NCBI RefSeq assembly: GCF_014212495.1
Contig: NZ_JACKZC010000001.1
Location: 558,001-622,000, forward strand
Source of the DNA: Pontibacter sp. Tf4
Lineage (GTDB): Bacteria; Bacteroidota; Bacteroidia; Cytophagales; Hymenobacteraceae
Length of the DNA stretch: 64,000 nt
Reading direction: 5' to 3'
In this document: one piece after another, positions 43,199 through 52,740 of the stretch
How positions within the stretch are numbered: position 1 is the first letter of the stretch
Layout of the letters: each line of letters opens with the position of its first letter
Position numbers and translations under genes: made by a program
The notes under the pieces: generated by a model
Databases searched by the model: none
Told to the model about the DNA's origin: nothing
Seen by the model: the letters and a program-made list of their open reading frames with translations, nothing else

Positions 43199-43780
43199 AT
43201 GCACCGCTACACGTTTATACTTGCTTTCTGCTTTGCACTTGCTCTGCCCGGCCTGGCGCAGCAGGAAGAAACAGGCTACAAAAACGCTTTTACAGTTAAG
43301 TTATTCGGCTTATCGGTACACCTGAAAGAGAGCCCTCACCCCGAAATTTTCCCGAACCGGATTGATGACAAAGGCTATGTTACCCTGAACTATGGCGCTA
43401 TAGTTGGCTACGACCGGTTTATAGTTGGAAACAAACACGCCATCCGCGCAGAGCAGGGACTTTATGCCGATTGCTCAGCATCCCTGGCAGGTTTTACACA
43501 CATTGGCTGGCGCGGGCTCATCTTCCAGAAAAACAGGCACTCCATGAACGGTGGCATTGGCCCTACGCTGGTGTACCGCCGCAACTGGAACCGGCTGGAT
43601 GGCTACCAGGACGATGGCTATTTTAACCAGCGCGGCGATTGGCAATACAAATTCTACTGGTATGCCGGCGAACTGGAGTATAATTACCAGCTAACTAACC
43701 AGACAGATTTTTCGATAACTATGGTGCCCGGCCTGCCTGAACTGATTTCGTTTGGGGTTGGTGTAAGGCAGCGGTTTTAA
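43199..43780 (+). CDS. Secreted or outer-membrane protein, unknown function
   Basis: This encodes 193 residues with a signal peptide ending GLAQQ. The mature part has aromatic, amphipathic strands (FTVKLFGLSVHLKES, YVTLNYGAIVGYDRFIVG, GFTHIGWRGLIFQ, GIGPTLVYRRNWNRLDGYQ, ELEYNYQL), ending ISFGVGVRQRF with a terminal aromatic, so a small outer-membrane barrel is likely. Phrases such as HSMNGGIGPTLVYRR occur in uncharacterised Bacteroidota barrels. It has its own promoter and terminator. Two motif sites encode AIV and FIV. Confidence 0.75.
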   Translation: MHRYTFILAFCFALALPGLAQQEETGYKNAFTVKLFGLSVHLKESPHPEIFPNRIDDKGYVTLNYGAIVGYDRFIVGNKHAIRAEQGLYADCSASLAGFTHIGWRGLIFQKNRHSMNGGIGPTLVYRRNWNRLDGYQDDGYFNQRGDWQYKFYWYAGELEYNYQLTNQTDFSITMVPGLPELISFGVGVRQRF

Positions 43781-43785
43781 GTCAC

Positions 43786-43816
43786 AAAAAAGCTCCTGAT
43801 TTTCTCAGGAGCTTTA
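43786..43816. terminator. Bidirectional terminator
   Basis: An 11-bp stem (AAAGCTCCTGA 43789-43799, TCAGGAGCTTT 43805-43815) lies between convergent genes, with A-rich and T-rich ends. Confidence 0.8.
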
Positions 43817-43822
43817 AAACTG

Positions 43823-44182
43823 TTAGTAATTTCTTCTGCGCTGTTCCTCGTAAAACCGCTCTGATGCGTGCCTTGGGTGATGATGCGGATGCATTTCCAG
43901 CCCTTCGCCCCAACGGTTATCGGCCTGCTGGTTTCTGTGGTGCGGGTGCTGGGTATGCCGGTGCCGGTCGTCCTGGAAGTGGCGGTTACGTGGCAGGTCG
44001 AACGGGCGCCAGTTCTGGCGTATATCTTCCTCCATTCTTCCATGCTCTTCCTGGCGCGGGTAATCGTCTTCGTGGCTGCTCATGCGCGGATCTGGTTTGC
44101 CCCAGCGGTCGGCTGCGTTTTGTTCGTGCCTGTGTGGGCGTCCGCGTCTTTCGTTATCGTAATATTCCTGTTCGTTTCTCAT
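43823..44182 (-). CDS. Disordered, His/Arg/Glu-rich 119-residue protein
   Basis: This protein has no signal peptide and almost no aliphatic residues. Nearly all residues are H, R, E, D, N, Q, P or G, with runs such as PHHRNQQ and HPHHHPRH. It is predicted to be intrinsically disordered. It opens MRNEQEYYDNERRGRPHRH, close in style to the neighbour at 44354 (MANYNEEENQRIG), so the two may be diverged relatives. Such hydrophilic proteins are often linked to desiccation or stress tolerance, but that is inference; the His clusters could bind metal. Confidence 0.6.
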   Translation of the reverse strand: MRNEQEYYDNERRGRPHRHEQNAADRWGKPDPRMSSHEDDYPRQEEHGRMEEDIRQNWRPFDLPRNRHFQDDRHRHTQHPHHRNQQADNRWGEGLEMHPHHHPRHASERFYEEQRRRNY

Positions 44183-44263
44183 AGCTGTATCTGCAAAGTT
44201 GATATTAAGTTTACGACAGCCGCTTAAGGAAGGATGTAAGCCACAGGTAAGGATGGGCCTGAA

Positions 44264-44300
44264 AAAAGAAAAGCGAAGCAGGTGGGCCTGCTTCGCTTCT
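44264..44300 (-). terminator. Terminator of the 259-residue disordered protein gene
   Basis: A 12-bp stem (AAGCGAAGCAGG 44271-44282, CCTGCTTCGCTT 44287-44298) with loop TGGG is followed on the minus strand by a T-rich run. Confidence 0.8.
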
Positions 44301-44353
44301 ACTAACTAAAACTAATCTATAACCAATCTATCTAACCTGCTCCCTATACGTAA

Positions 44354-45133
44354 CTATCTTCTATAACGTTGGGTTCTGTCGATATCATCGTAATAATTAT
44401 CTCTTCCGGAGTCTGTTTCATCGGCCCAGCGCGGTCCGCCTTCGTATCCCCGTTCAAACTGCTGGCGGTTATAAAGCTCTGTGCCATAGCGTCTTCTTGA
44501 GTTCAGGCGGTCTTCGCTGGATGGGTAGTTGCGCTCGCGTCTGTAGTCCGGGTCATCGGAGTGCATAATGTCGTTCCAGGTATCTTTCAGCCTGCTGAAG
44601 AAGCCTCTGTTGTCGCGTTCTTCTGGTGGGGTCTCATCGCGGGTAAAGCGGCCTTCGGTGTACCAGTTATGCGTTCCGCTGCCATAGCGCGCGTCGGTCT
44701 CCTTGTAACTGCTGCGTTCACCGGATGTATCGCGCCACATATCGTTGGGCTGGTTGCTATAGTTGCCCTGCTGCGCGCTTCCGCCCTGGCCATAGTGCCG
44801 TGACCCGAATGAATCGCCGTGGTCTAAGTAGGAGCGCTCGTTGCGGTAGGTGCTGTTTGGGCGGCTGCCGTAGTGGTCGTTCAGGTGAGCGCCTTCGCCG
44901 CGGTGTTGCGGGCCATGCTGCTGCGGGTTGCCGGTGTTGCGGTTCATATTCTCACGGTCCTGGGCGCCGCGGCGGCTCGGGCCGGTATGGAAGTAATTGC
45001 CTTCGTTCCATTTCTGGTCTTTTTGTGCGCGGTAACCATAGCGCTGCGGGTGCTGCTGTGGGTTTTGTTCCATGTCGCGGCGGTGCAGGTCACGACCGAT
45101 GCGCTGGTTCTCTTCTTCGTTATAGTTTGCCAT
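44354..45133 (-). CDS. Disordered hydrophilic 259-residue protein
   Basis: This is a highly polar chain rich in N, Q, R, G, D, Y and H, with no signal peptide and only one region of possible order, RGFFSRLKDTWNDIMHSDDPDYRRER (here split: RGFFSRLKDTWNDIM, HSDDPDYRRER). The aromatic residues are mostly Tyr. Similar proteins with repeated R-Y-G and N-x-Q segments are seen in stress-induced hydrophilins of Cytophagales. I see no catalytic motif. It has its own terminator and lies 171 bases upstream of its possible relative. Confidence 0.6.
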   Translation of the reverse strand: MANYNEEENQRIGRDLHRRDMEQNPQQHPQRYGYRAQKDQKWNEGNYFHTGPSRRGAQDRENMNRNTGNPQQHGPQHRGEGAHLNDHYGSRPNSTYRNERSYLDHGDSFGSRHYGQGGSAQQGNYSNQPNDMWRDTSGERSSYKETDARYGSGTHNWYTEGRFTRDETPPEERDNRGFFSRLKDTWNDIMHSDDPDYRRERNYPSSEDRLNSRRRYGTELYNRQQFERGYEGGPRWADETDSGRDNYYDDIDRTQRYRR

Positions 45134-45225
45134 AGCTTTTGATCTTTAGATGCTTTACTACCAAATGGCAGCTATTACACATTACGCAGGCGACAAGGTA
45201 TTGTTAGCGAAGGGCTTATATGCAG

Positions 45226-45258
45226 ACGGGGTGCACCCGGTAGAAAGTGCACCCCGCC
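45226..45258. other. Hairpin between response-regulator and disordered-protein genes
   Basis: GGGGTGCAC (45228-45236) pairs with GTGCACCCC (45247-45255), with outer CAG/CTG. There is no T run, so it is not a clear terminator. Confidence 0.5.
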
Positions 45259-45285
45259 TGAGGGAATAAAATCAATATTTTCGGA

Positions 45286-45699
45286 TCAGAAATGCTCCTG
45301 CATAATTTCGCGTACATCAGCTTCTGCCAATGGTTTTGAGTAATGCTTCAGTACATCCGGGAACTGCTTCAACTTCTCAAGATCGTAGAAACTGGCCGAG
45401 GAAGTAAGCATCATCATAACAGTTCTTTTCTTATCCTCCTCGTTAAATTTCTGGTATTCTTCCAGGAACTCAAACCCATCCATCACCGACATTTTAATGT
45501 CTACAAAGATAAGATCGGGGCGGGGGTAACCTTCTACGTCGGCAAATGCTTTTCCAAGGTAGTCCAGGGCTTCTTCCCCGTTCGTCACAACCCGGATATC
45601 TTCAGCGGTATCCATGCGCGAAAGTAGCCGATGGTTCAGATAATTGGTGGTATCGTCATCGTCTATCAGTAAAATGGTTTTCAGTCGCTTCATGATCAA
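45286..45699 (-). CDS. Stand-alone response-regulator receiver
   Basis: This encodes 137 residues, a lone receiver domain with no output domain. The acidic pocket is LIDDDDTTN, the phosphoacceptor Asp67 in LIFVDIKMSVMDG, the switch Thr/Ser in MLTSSAS, and Lys in KHYSKPL. Rcp1/CheY-like single receivers of this type relay phosphate from phytochrome- or PAS-type kinases. Two PAS proteins lie just upstream on the same strand (47572 and 48922), but neither has a kinase domain. Met at 45693 is an alternative start. Confidence 0.92.
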   Translation of the reverse strand: MIMKRLKTILLIDDDDTTNYLNHRLLSRMDTAEDIRVVTNGEEALDYLGKAFADVEGYPRPDLIFVDIKMSVMDGFEFLEEYQKFNEEDKKRTVMMMLTSSASFYDLEKLKQFPDVLKHYSKPLAEADVREIMQEHF

Positions 45700-45940
45700 T
45701 AGGCTGTAGTTGCCGTTTAGGCTATAGTTTACTCAAGTTATAAATAAAAAAGATGTTTACGCAACATCAGGCTGTTATTTAACAGCAGGTTAACAGGGGC
45801 CACCGGTTTTGCCGGCGGGTGCGGGTAGCATAACAGGCTAACAGCGTTACTGTTCATTTGTTTTTATGATGCAGGAATTTGTGCCGTTGCAATGCTTTTA
45901 CGTAACCCGTCTTATACCAGGTTGCAGCCCTGTGGCAGTA

Positions 45941-47572
45941 CTACAAACAGGATTTCTGTTTCTGCAGGGCAAGTGTAAGCCTTTCAGCTTTTTGCTTTGT
46001 CAGTACCAGTTCTGTTACTTCAGTGGCGGTGGCAAGTATCCCTTCCGGCTGGCCGTTGTTCAGCAGCGGCCTGTATTCCAGGTTCAGGTACACATCGGAG
46101 TATTGCCCGTTCCGCAGTTTGTCTATAGTTAGTTTGTGCTCGTTTACTGTAACTGTTTTACCGGTGGTGTACACTTCTTCCAGGATATGAAAAAAACGGG
46201 TATTGCTTAGTTCGGGCCATATTTCGTGTGCCGGCTTGTTCAGGTACTGGCGGTTGCCATAGAGCAGTGTTACGCCGGGAGTAATGTACTGGCAAATGTG
46301 CTCAGGTCCGCGCAGCAGACATAAATGTACCGGAGAGTGGTTCAGGATGTTCTCAAGCTGAAGGTCTTTTTCGCGGATGCGGTCCAGGGCCTGTTTCTGC
46401 TCTTCCATATCGGTAAGGGTGCCCAGCCAGTATAGTATGCTGCCATCGGAGCCGTGCATGGGCACGCCGCGCTCCAGAAACCAGCGGTATGTTTTGTCGT
46501 GGTGGTTGTACAGGCGGTACTCTGCCTCGTAAGGGGTGCCGCTGGCCACCGAATTGTACCACTCTGTTAAAACAGATGCCGTGTCTTCGGGGTGTATAAC
46601 GCTGGTCCAGCCATCGGTGCTGCCAATGCTCATGCCGGTGTAACTATACCAGTTTTTGTTAAAGTACAGTACCCTGCCGTTGGCGTCAGCCAGCCATGCC
46701 ATATGGGGCAGCACTTCCAGCAGATGCCTGAAACGGGCATCGCTTTCCTTCAGCTCCGTTTCCGCTTTCCGGTTCTCCGACAAATCGATGATAGAGCCCA
46801 ACGTACGGATGGCGCGACCATCAGTATGGTAAATTATATAGCCCTGATCAAGCACCGGTACATACGAGCCGTCCGCTTTCCGGAAACGGTATTCGCCTGT
46901 CCATACCTTGCTGCCCGAGTTGTTGGCTCTTTCTATGCTTTCCTGCACAGCCTTAAAGTCGTCGGGGTGCACACGCTCGTCCCACGACTCGCCACCGGGC
47001 CCCATTTCTTCGGGCGTGTAGCCAAATATTTCTCTCAGGCGTGGGCCCCAGTACATTTTATTGTGTACCAGGTCGTACTCCCACGTTACTGCATTTACGG
47101 AACTATGGAGCAGCGAACTATAGTCGTCGGTTTGTGAGGCAGATGACCGGGCTTGTTTCTCGGATGCTTCGCGGGCCTCGTGCAGAATATACAACAGTTC
47201 ACCGCTGTCTGACAGCACCGGGGTGTTGGTCACGCTCCAGTAGTACTCTTTTGTGCCGCCTCCGAGGGCATCGGGTATGCTGGCGCTAAAACACAGCAGA
47301 GTTATATGGTGCTCCTGTTTATGGCTAAGCACCTGCTGTAACGATTGCTCCAACGCCTGCACGGGCGGTGTATGAAAGAGCGAAGGATCTCCGGCAAAGG
47401 TATGTGGAAAATACGCGCCTATAAGGCTTTCGCGTGTGGTGTTTCGTGCTTTCAGGTAAGCGTCCGTTACGTCCAGAACTGTTAGTTCGGGCGAGAGGAC
47501 GGCATAAAGACCGGGCAACTTATTAAAAATTAAACTGAGCTGAGGTAGTGTAGTAGGTTGCAGAGCTGGCAT
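45941..47572 (-). CDS. PAS-domain protein without output domain
   Basis: This encodes 543 residues. About four PAS units follow each other: LPGLYAVLSPELTVLDVTDA at the start, then WEYDLVHNKMYWGPRLREIFGY (PAS_3 type), then FRHLLEVLPHMAWLADANGRVLYFNKNW, then a last one with ITPGVTLLYGNRQYLNKP. The chain ends EVTELVLTKQKAERLTLALQKQ just where a histidine kinase would begin. No kinase frame continues in any nearby phase. It is a paralogue of the gene at 47708. It may sense small molecules and act by protein contact, possibly with the receiver downstream. Confidence 0.85.
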   Translation of the reverse strand: MPALQPTTLPQLSLIFNKLPGLYAVLSPELTVLDVTDAYLKARNTTRESLIGAYFPHTFAGDPSLFHTPPVQALEQSLQQVLSHKQEHHITLLCFSASIPDALGGGTKEYYWSVTNTPVLSDSGELLYILHEAREASEKQARSSASQTDDYSSLLHSSVNAVTWEYDLVHNKMYWGPRLREIFGYTPEEMGPGGESWDERVHPDDFKAVQESIERANNSGSKVWTGEYRFRKADGSYVPVLDQGYIIYHTDGRAIRTLGSIIDLSENRKAETELKESDARFRHLLEVLPHMAWLADANGRVLYFNKNWYSYTGMSIGSTDGWTSVIHPEDTASVLTEWYNSVASGTPYEAEYRLYNHHDKTYRWFLERGVPMHGSDGSILYWLGTLTDMEEQKQALDRIREKDLQLENILNHSPVHLCLLRGPEHICQYITPGVTLLYGNRQYLNKPAHEIWPELSNTRFFHILEEVYTTGKTVTVNEHKLTIDKLRNGQYSDVYLNLEYRPLLNNGQPEGILATATEVTELVLTKQKAERLTLALQKQKSCL

Positions 47573-47707
47573 TTTTCAAAAATTTACCTGGCCTCCTTTA
47601 GATCAGGTCTGAGTAAATTTAATGAAAGAATTTTCCTGTTACAATATTTCGGAATACAATACTTATTACTATAAGGCGACTTAAAAAAGGTTTAATACCA
47701 ATTTGCA

Positions 47708-48922
47708 TCAAATCGGTGGAAGGTTATAGTTGCCCCAGGAGTCGCTTTGCTCGCGGGCATCGGTGTAAGAACCCAGCCATATCTTTATGTTGCCTGTGCT
47801 GTCGTAAAGCGGAACGCCGCGCTCCAGAAACCACTCGTACCTGTTCTCGAGCTTGTTCTGAAGGCGGTACTCGAGCTCAAAAGGACACCCCGACCGTATA
47901 GACTCATGCCAGGTGGTCAGTACACGGGCCGTATCATCCGGGTGCACGTAAGACACCCAGCCTTCCACCTGCCCGGGTGGCATTCCGGTAAAACTGTGCC
48001 AGGCTTTGTTAAAACTCTGTATGTTGCCGTTAGGGGATGCGATCCAGGCCATAAAGGGAAGTGCTTCCAGCAGGTGCTTAAAACGGGCGTCGCTTTCTTT
48101 GGCTGCCAGCTCCGCTTCTCTGCTTTTAGAAACATCGATCAGGGAGCCGATAATGCGGAGCAGGTTGCCCTCCGGGTCATATATAAAGTAGCGCTGATCG
48201 AGTATATGGGCATAGCTGCCATCAGCCTTCCGGAGGCGATACTCCCCTTCCCATAGTTTCGTGTGGTTTTTTAATGCCTCCTCAAAGCTCTGCAGGGTGG
48301 TCTCGTAGTTATCGGGGTGCACACGGCTTCGCCATACGTTCTCGTCGGTGCCCATTTCATTCGGTTCGTAGCCCAGCACCTGTTTTAGATTAGAGCCCCA
48401 GTTTACCTGTTTTTTTGCGGCATCGTAGCTCCAGGTTACAGCATTCACCTTATTGGCCAGTAACGTGAGGCGCTCCAGGTTCTGTTCGTATAGTTGCTCC
48501 TGCAGTACGGTGGCCGTTATGTCGCGCGTTTCGTGCAGAATGTAGACGATGTCGCCGGCAGCATTAAGGATGGGTGTATGAGTAGTGGACCAGTACCTGC
48601 GATCGAAGCCGCCCTGCGGCGCTGCCAGCGGCACATCAAAACGGACTACGGGCATGGTATGCGGCTGTTTGTTTTTGAGCACGTAGTGCAACGATGAGAT
48701 CAGTTCCTGCTTGGCTGCCTCATCTGATTTTTCCGGGTTATCGGGGAAGGTATCCAGAATGTATTTACCTATTGCCTCTTCGATCCTGAAGTTTGAAGTG
48801 CGGGAATATAGTTCTGTGCAGTCCAGTATGTTAAGTTCCGTAGAAAGAAGCAGGTACAGGCCCGGCAAAGCACGGAACACAAGTGCAAAATCCGGCGAAA
48901 GTTTAACATCTGTTGATACCAT
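47708..48922 (-). CDS. PAS-domain protein, paralogue of the neighbour
   Basis: This encodes 404 residues. It opens FALVFRALPGLYLLLSTELN, then a PAS_3-type unit WSYDAAKKQVNWGSNLKQVLGYEPNEMG and a third, FKHLLEALPFMAWIASPNGNIQSFNKAW; all three align with units of the 543-residue protein at 45941. The chain ends SDARE-type linker followed by WGNYNLPPI, so the fourth PAS of its neighbour is missing. There is no kinase or cyclase domain. The pair is a tandem duplication of the same strand, 135 bases apart, upstream of a lone receiver gene. Confidence 0.85.
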   Translation of the reverse strand: MVSTDVKLSPDFALVFRALPGLYLLLSTELNILDCTELYSRTSNFRIEEAIGKYILDTFPDNPEKSDEAAKQELISSLHYVLKNKQPHTMPVVRFDVPLAAPQGGFDRRYWSTTHTPILNAAGDIVYILHETRDITATVLQEQLYEQNLERLTLLANKVNAVTWSYDAAKKQVNWGSNLKQVLGYEPNEMGTDENVWRSRVHPDNYETTLQSFEEALKNHTKLWEGEYRLRKADGSYAHILDQRYFIYDPEGNLLRIIGSLIDVSKSREAELAAKESDARFKHLLEALPFMAWIASPNGNIQSFNKAWHSFTGMPPGQVEGWVSYVHPDDTARVLTTWHESIRSGCPFELEYRLQNKLENRYEWFLERGVPLYDSTGNIKIWLGSYTDAREQSDSWGNYNLPPI

Positions 48923-49060
48923 GCAGTATTGGCCCCCGATAAGAATGATCTAAAGCAAATTAATGAAACTACGATGGTGTACAAAGAAAAGCTGCCTGTA
49001 TGTACAAAATCATGCTGGTTATCTCCAAAGCAAGGCCCTGTACATACTTGTCAGGGACGC

Positions 49061-52000
49061 TTATGCATCCGGAGACATCAGCTCTTTTACGCCAAATCCT
49101 TCAAACACCTCCCGGGCATCGGTAATCGTCTGGATATCTTCCACAATAACGATTAGCTTGTCTTTTGCTTCCTTCAGGCGCGAACGGCGCGGATGCTGCT
49201 GCACGTATTTCAGGATATTTCCGAACGTTTCGGACTGGAAATACTTATCGTTGTTATCACTTGGCAGGTAGCCTTTCATTACTTCTTTCTTGATCGTCAG
49301 TTTCTCGAAGCCAAGTTGCTGTGCCTGCCAGCGTAGTTTCACGATCTCTATCAGTTTCTGTACTTCTTCCGGCAGCGGACCAAAGCGGTCAACTATACTG
49401 GCGCGCAGTTTCTCCAGCTCGCTCAGGTCCTTGGTGCTGTCGAGTTTACTGTAGAGGTTCAGGCGCTCCGAAATGTTGCCTACATACCAGTCCGGTATCA
49501 GCACTTCCATGTCGGTTTCGATATTGCAGTCGCGAACCGGCTCTAAGAACTGCTCCAGGTTATCGCCCAGAAACAGCTCCCGGAATTCGGTTTCTTTCAG
49601 CTCTTTCACGGCGTCATCCAGTATCTGGTGGTACATCTCAAAACCAAGATCGGTGATAAAGCCGCTTTGCTCGCCGCCCAGTAAGTTACCGGCCCCACGA
49701 ATATCGAGGTCGCGCATCGCAATTTTAAAGCCTTCGCCCAGGTCCGAGAATTCTTCCAGGGTGCTCAGGCGCTTGCGGGCATCGCTTGGCAAACCAGCCA
49801 CCGGCGGAGTTAACAGATAACAGTAGGCTTTCTTGTTTGATCGGCCCACGCGGCCGCGCATCTGGTGCAGGTCGGACAAACCGAACATGTGCGCCCGGTT
49901 AATGATGATGGTGTTGGCATTCGGAATGTCGAGGCCTGACTCGATGATGTTTGTGGAAACCAGTACATCGTACTCGCCCTCCACAAATTTCATCATACGT
50001 TTTTCCAGCAGTTCGCCATCCATCTGGCCGTGGGCAAAGGTAATGCGGGCATCCGGCACCAGCTTCAGTATCATGTTAGCAATTTCGTCGATGTCCTTTA
50101 CGCGGTTATGCACAAAAAATACCTGACCGCCACGTTTCAGCTCAGCCGAAATTGCATCGCGGATCAGTATCTCATCAAATACATGCAACTCCGTTTGCAC
50201 CGGCTGGCGGTTTGGCGGCGGCGTGGCAATCACACTCAGGTCGCGGGCACCCATCAGCGAAAAGTGCAGCGTGCGCGGGATCGGCGTGGCGGTAAGTGTA
50301 AGGGTATCTACGTTCACACGCATCTCTTTCAGCTTATCCTTCACCTTCACCCCGAATTTCTGTTCTTCATCTATCACCAGCAGCCCCAGGTCTTTAAATT
50401 TGATATCCTTGCTGACGATGCGGTGAGTACCGATGAGTATATCTACTTTGCCTTCGGCCACGCGCTTCAGGGTTTCTTTGGTATCCTTGGCGGTTTTGAA
50501 CCGGTTAATATAATCTACTGTAACCGGGAACTGGGCCAGTCGGTCGCGGAAGGTTTTGAAATGCTGCATAGCCAGCACGGTAGTGGGTACCAGCACGGCT
50601 ACCTGTTTGCCATCGCAGGCGGCTTTAAAGGCAGCACGCATGGCTACTTCAGTTTTGCCAAATCCAACGTCGCCGCACACCAGGCGGTCCATCGGGTGTG
50701 GCTGCTCCATGTCGGTTTTCACATCTTCGGTGGCTTTGCCCTGGTCAGGGGTGTCTTCGTAAATAAACGACGATTCCAGCTCAGCCTGCAGAAAGCCATC
50801 TTTCGAGAAAGCGTAACCGGGAGCGGCTTTGCGCTTGGCGTATAGTTTAATGAGCTCGGCGGCAATATCCTTTACCTTGCTCTTTACTTTCTTTTTCTTG
50901 TTTTCCCACTCCGGCGAACCCAGTTTGCTCATGCTCGGCGGGCCACCCTCCTTGCCGCTGTATTTGCTTATTTTGTGCAGGGAGTGGATACTGACATAGA
51001 GTAGATCATCGTCGCGGTATACCAGCCTGATAGCCTCCTGCAAACGCCCGCCTACTTCTACTTTCTCGAGCCCGGCAAAACGGCCAATGCCATAGTCTAC
51101 GTGGGTGATGTAGTCGCCGGGCTGCAGTGAGCGCAGTTCTTTCAGCGTCATGGCCTTTTGCTTAGAGTGCCCTTCCTTGGCCTTGTGCTGGTAAAATCTG
51201 TCGAACAGCTGGTGATCGGTATAACAGGTTACTTTGAGTAGCTGGTCTATAAAGCCTTCGCGCAGGGAAATGCCCAGGTGCTGGAAACGTACGTCGTGGT
51301 CCAGCTCATCGAAAATGGTGGTAAGGCGGTTGATCTGGCGGGGCGAATCGGTAGCGATGATGTTCACGAAGCCGGCGCCCTGGTGCTCGTGCAGGTCTTT
51401 TACCAGCCTTGTAAAATCCTTGTTAAAAGATGGTTGTGGTTTGGCCTGTAGTTGTATCGTTTCAGCGGTCTTAAAATGGAAACGCTTGCCGATCTCGATG
51501 ATGTTAAAGTTGTCTAGCAGCTTCTTAAACTGCTTTTGCGTCTGGAAAAGTTGCTCCGGGTCCGATACGATCTGCATACCCCCGCTGCCAGCCATCAGTT
51601 TGTCAAATGCCTGCGATGCCTTGTCGAAATACTCATCGATCACATCCAGCGTCTGGCGCACATCCTTGAACCAGATGTTGGTATTCGCCGGCAAAAAGTC
51701 CAGGAAGGCTTCGCGGGTTTCCTGTAGCAGCTTGGTTTGTACGTTCGGGATAATGGAGATGGATTTCTTTGTCTCCACCGACAGCTGCGTGTCCGGGTCA
51801 AAGGTTCTGATACTTTCAATCTCGTCGCCGAAGAGCTCGATGCGGTACGGCAGGTCGTTGGCATACGAGAACACGTCCACAATACCGCCGCGCACGGCAT
51901 ACTGGCCCGCTTCGTACACAAACTCGGTGCGCTCAAAGCCATACTCAGACAGCATTTCGCTCAGGAAATTCACGTCCAGCTTTTCGCCTACTTTGGCTCC

Positions 52001-52438
52001 CAGCGTATTCTCGACCAGCGATTTTTTGTTGATCACTTTCTCGGTCAGCGCTTCGGGGTAAGTAACGATGAGCTCGCCCTTGTCGGCTTTGCTATTCAGG
52101 CGGTTCAGCACCTCGGCCCGCATGAGTATGTTGGCGTTCTCGGTGTCGTCGAAACTATAGGGCCGCTTGTACGATGTCGGGAAAAGCAGTACTTCCTTCT
52201 CATCGCCGAGCAGGTTCTTTAGGTCAGTATAAAAATAGGCCGCCTCCTCTTTATCATGAAGCACGAAAAGTTGGTGCTGGTAATTTATAGTATATACCGC
52301 CGAAGCCATCACGGCATCTAAACTACCGGCTATACCTTTCAGCTGCAGGCGGTACGCATTGTTCGTTTTCAGTCGCTCGGCAATCGTTTGCACCATGCCA
52401 TCGAGACGATATAATTCTAGAAAATCAGATACTTTCAT
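49061..52438 (-). CDS. mfd: Transcription-repair coupling factor
   Basis: This encodes 1125 residues, full length. The N-terminal UvrB-like module (about 1-430) has the stretch FERTEFVYEAGQYAVRGGIVDVFSY (split here). The RNA-polymerase-interacting domain is around PGDYITHVDYGIGRFAGLE. The translocase has Walker A CGDVGFGKTEVA (near 590), DEEQ in LLVIDEEQKFGV, and TATPIPRTLHFSL. The C-terminal TRCF domain ends the chain. Mfd removes RNA polymerase stalled at lesions and recruits UvrA. It is alone on its transcript; a possible hairpin GCAGAAC/GTTCTGC lies upstream (52463-52499). Confidence 0.97.
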   Translation of the reverse strand: MKVSDFLELYRLDGMVQTIAERLKTNNAYRLQLKGIAGSLDAVMASAVYTINYQHQLFVLHDKEEAAYFYTDLKNLLGDEKEVLLFPTSYKRPYSFDDTENANILMRAEVLNRLNSKADKGELIVTYPEALTEKVINKKSLVENTLGAKVGEKLDVNFLSEMLSEYGFERTEFVYEAGQYAVRGGIVDVFSYANDLPYRIELFGDEIESIRTFDPDTQLSVETKKSISIIPNVQTKLLQETREAFLDFLPANTNIWFKDVRQTLDVIDEYFDKASQAFDKLMAGSGGMQIVSDPEQLFQTQKQFKKLLDNFNIIEIGKRFHFKTAETIQLQAKPQPSFNKDFTRLVKDLHEHQGAGFVNIIATDSPRQINRLTTIFDELDHDVRFQHLGISLREGFIDQLLKVTCYTDHQLFDRFYQHKAKEGHSKQKAMTLKELRSLQPGDYITHVDYGIGRFAGLEKVEVGGRLQEAIRLVYRDDDLLYVSIHSLHKISKYSGKEGGPPSMSKLGSPEWENKKKKVKSKVKDIAAELIKLYAKRKAAPGYAFSKDGFLQAELESSFIYEDTPDQGKATEDVKTDMEQPHPMDRLVCGDVGFGKTEVAMRAAFKAACDGKQVAVLVPTTVLAMQHFKTFRDRLAQFPVTVDYINRFKTAKDTKETLKRVAEGKVDILIGTHRIVSKDIKFKDLGLLVIDEEQKFGVKVKDKLKEMRVNVDTLTLTATPIPRTLHFSLMGARDLSVIATPPPNRQPVQTELHVFDEILIRDAISAELKRGGQVFFVHNRVKDIDEIANMILKLVPDARITFAHGQMDGELLEKRMMKFVEGEYDVLVSTNIIESGLDIPNANTIIINRAHMFGLSDLHQMRGRVGRSNKKAYCYLLTPPVAGLPSDARKRLSTLEEFSDLGEGFKIAMRDLDIRGAGNLLGGEQSGFITDLGFEMYHQILDDAVKELKETEFRELFLGDNLEQFLEPVRDCNIETDMEVLIPDWYVGNISERLNLYSKLDSTKDLSELEKLRASIVDRFGPLPEEVQKLIEIVKLRWQAQQLGFEKLTIKKEVMKGYLPSDNNDKYFQSETFGNILKYVQQHPRRSRLKEAKDKLIVIVEDIQTITDAREVFEGFGVKELMSPDA

Positions 52439-52644
52439 TCAGCTCTATTACAAAACAAGAAAGGCAGAACACAGGGCTTATAGTTTAGCCGCGTTCTGCT
52501 GGTAGGTTGTTTACAAAGATACGGAAGTTAAAGTTTTGTTGGGTGGGGGAGTTGGGGTGTCTTAATCAGAATTTACAGGAACTATGGATTTACAGGATGC
52601 AGATATTGTGTTATCAGGTGCTTCTGCTTTGTAGCCCCGCCTGT

Positions 52645-52673
52645 CGCGCGGACAGGTCGCGACCTGTCCCTAC
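52645..52673 (-). repeat. REP element upstream of the RAYT gene
   Basis: Read on the minus strand it begins GTAG and continues with the 20-base palindrome GGACAGGTCGCGACCTGTCC (52650-52669), then GCGCG. REPs served by RAYT transposases start with GTAG or GGAG plus a palindromic stem. It is 68 bases before the transposase start and is the inverted match (28 of 29 bases) of the copy at 53005. Confidence 0.8.
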
Positions 52674-52740
52674 AAGGGAATTGTGCGTAAGGTGCAATTT
52701 GCATTCAATACAAATTATTCTAGTGCCGTATACTTCTTCC

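Noticed and set aside
43864..44227. Plus-strand frames opposite the 119-residue protein gene
   Set aside because: Hydrophobic or cysteine-rich products are the mirror of His/Arg-rich codons on the real strand; the minus-strand gene has a better context.
45941..47572. Frameshifted histidine kinase
   Set aside because: I checked the sequence after the stop in the gene's direction; no HisKA or HATPase frame follows, and the paralogue ends the same way.
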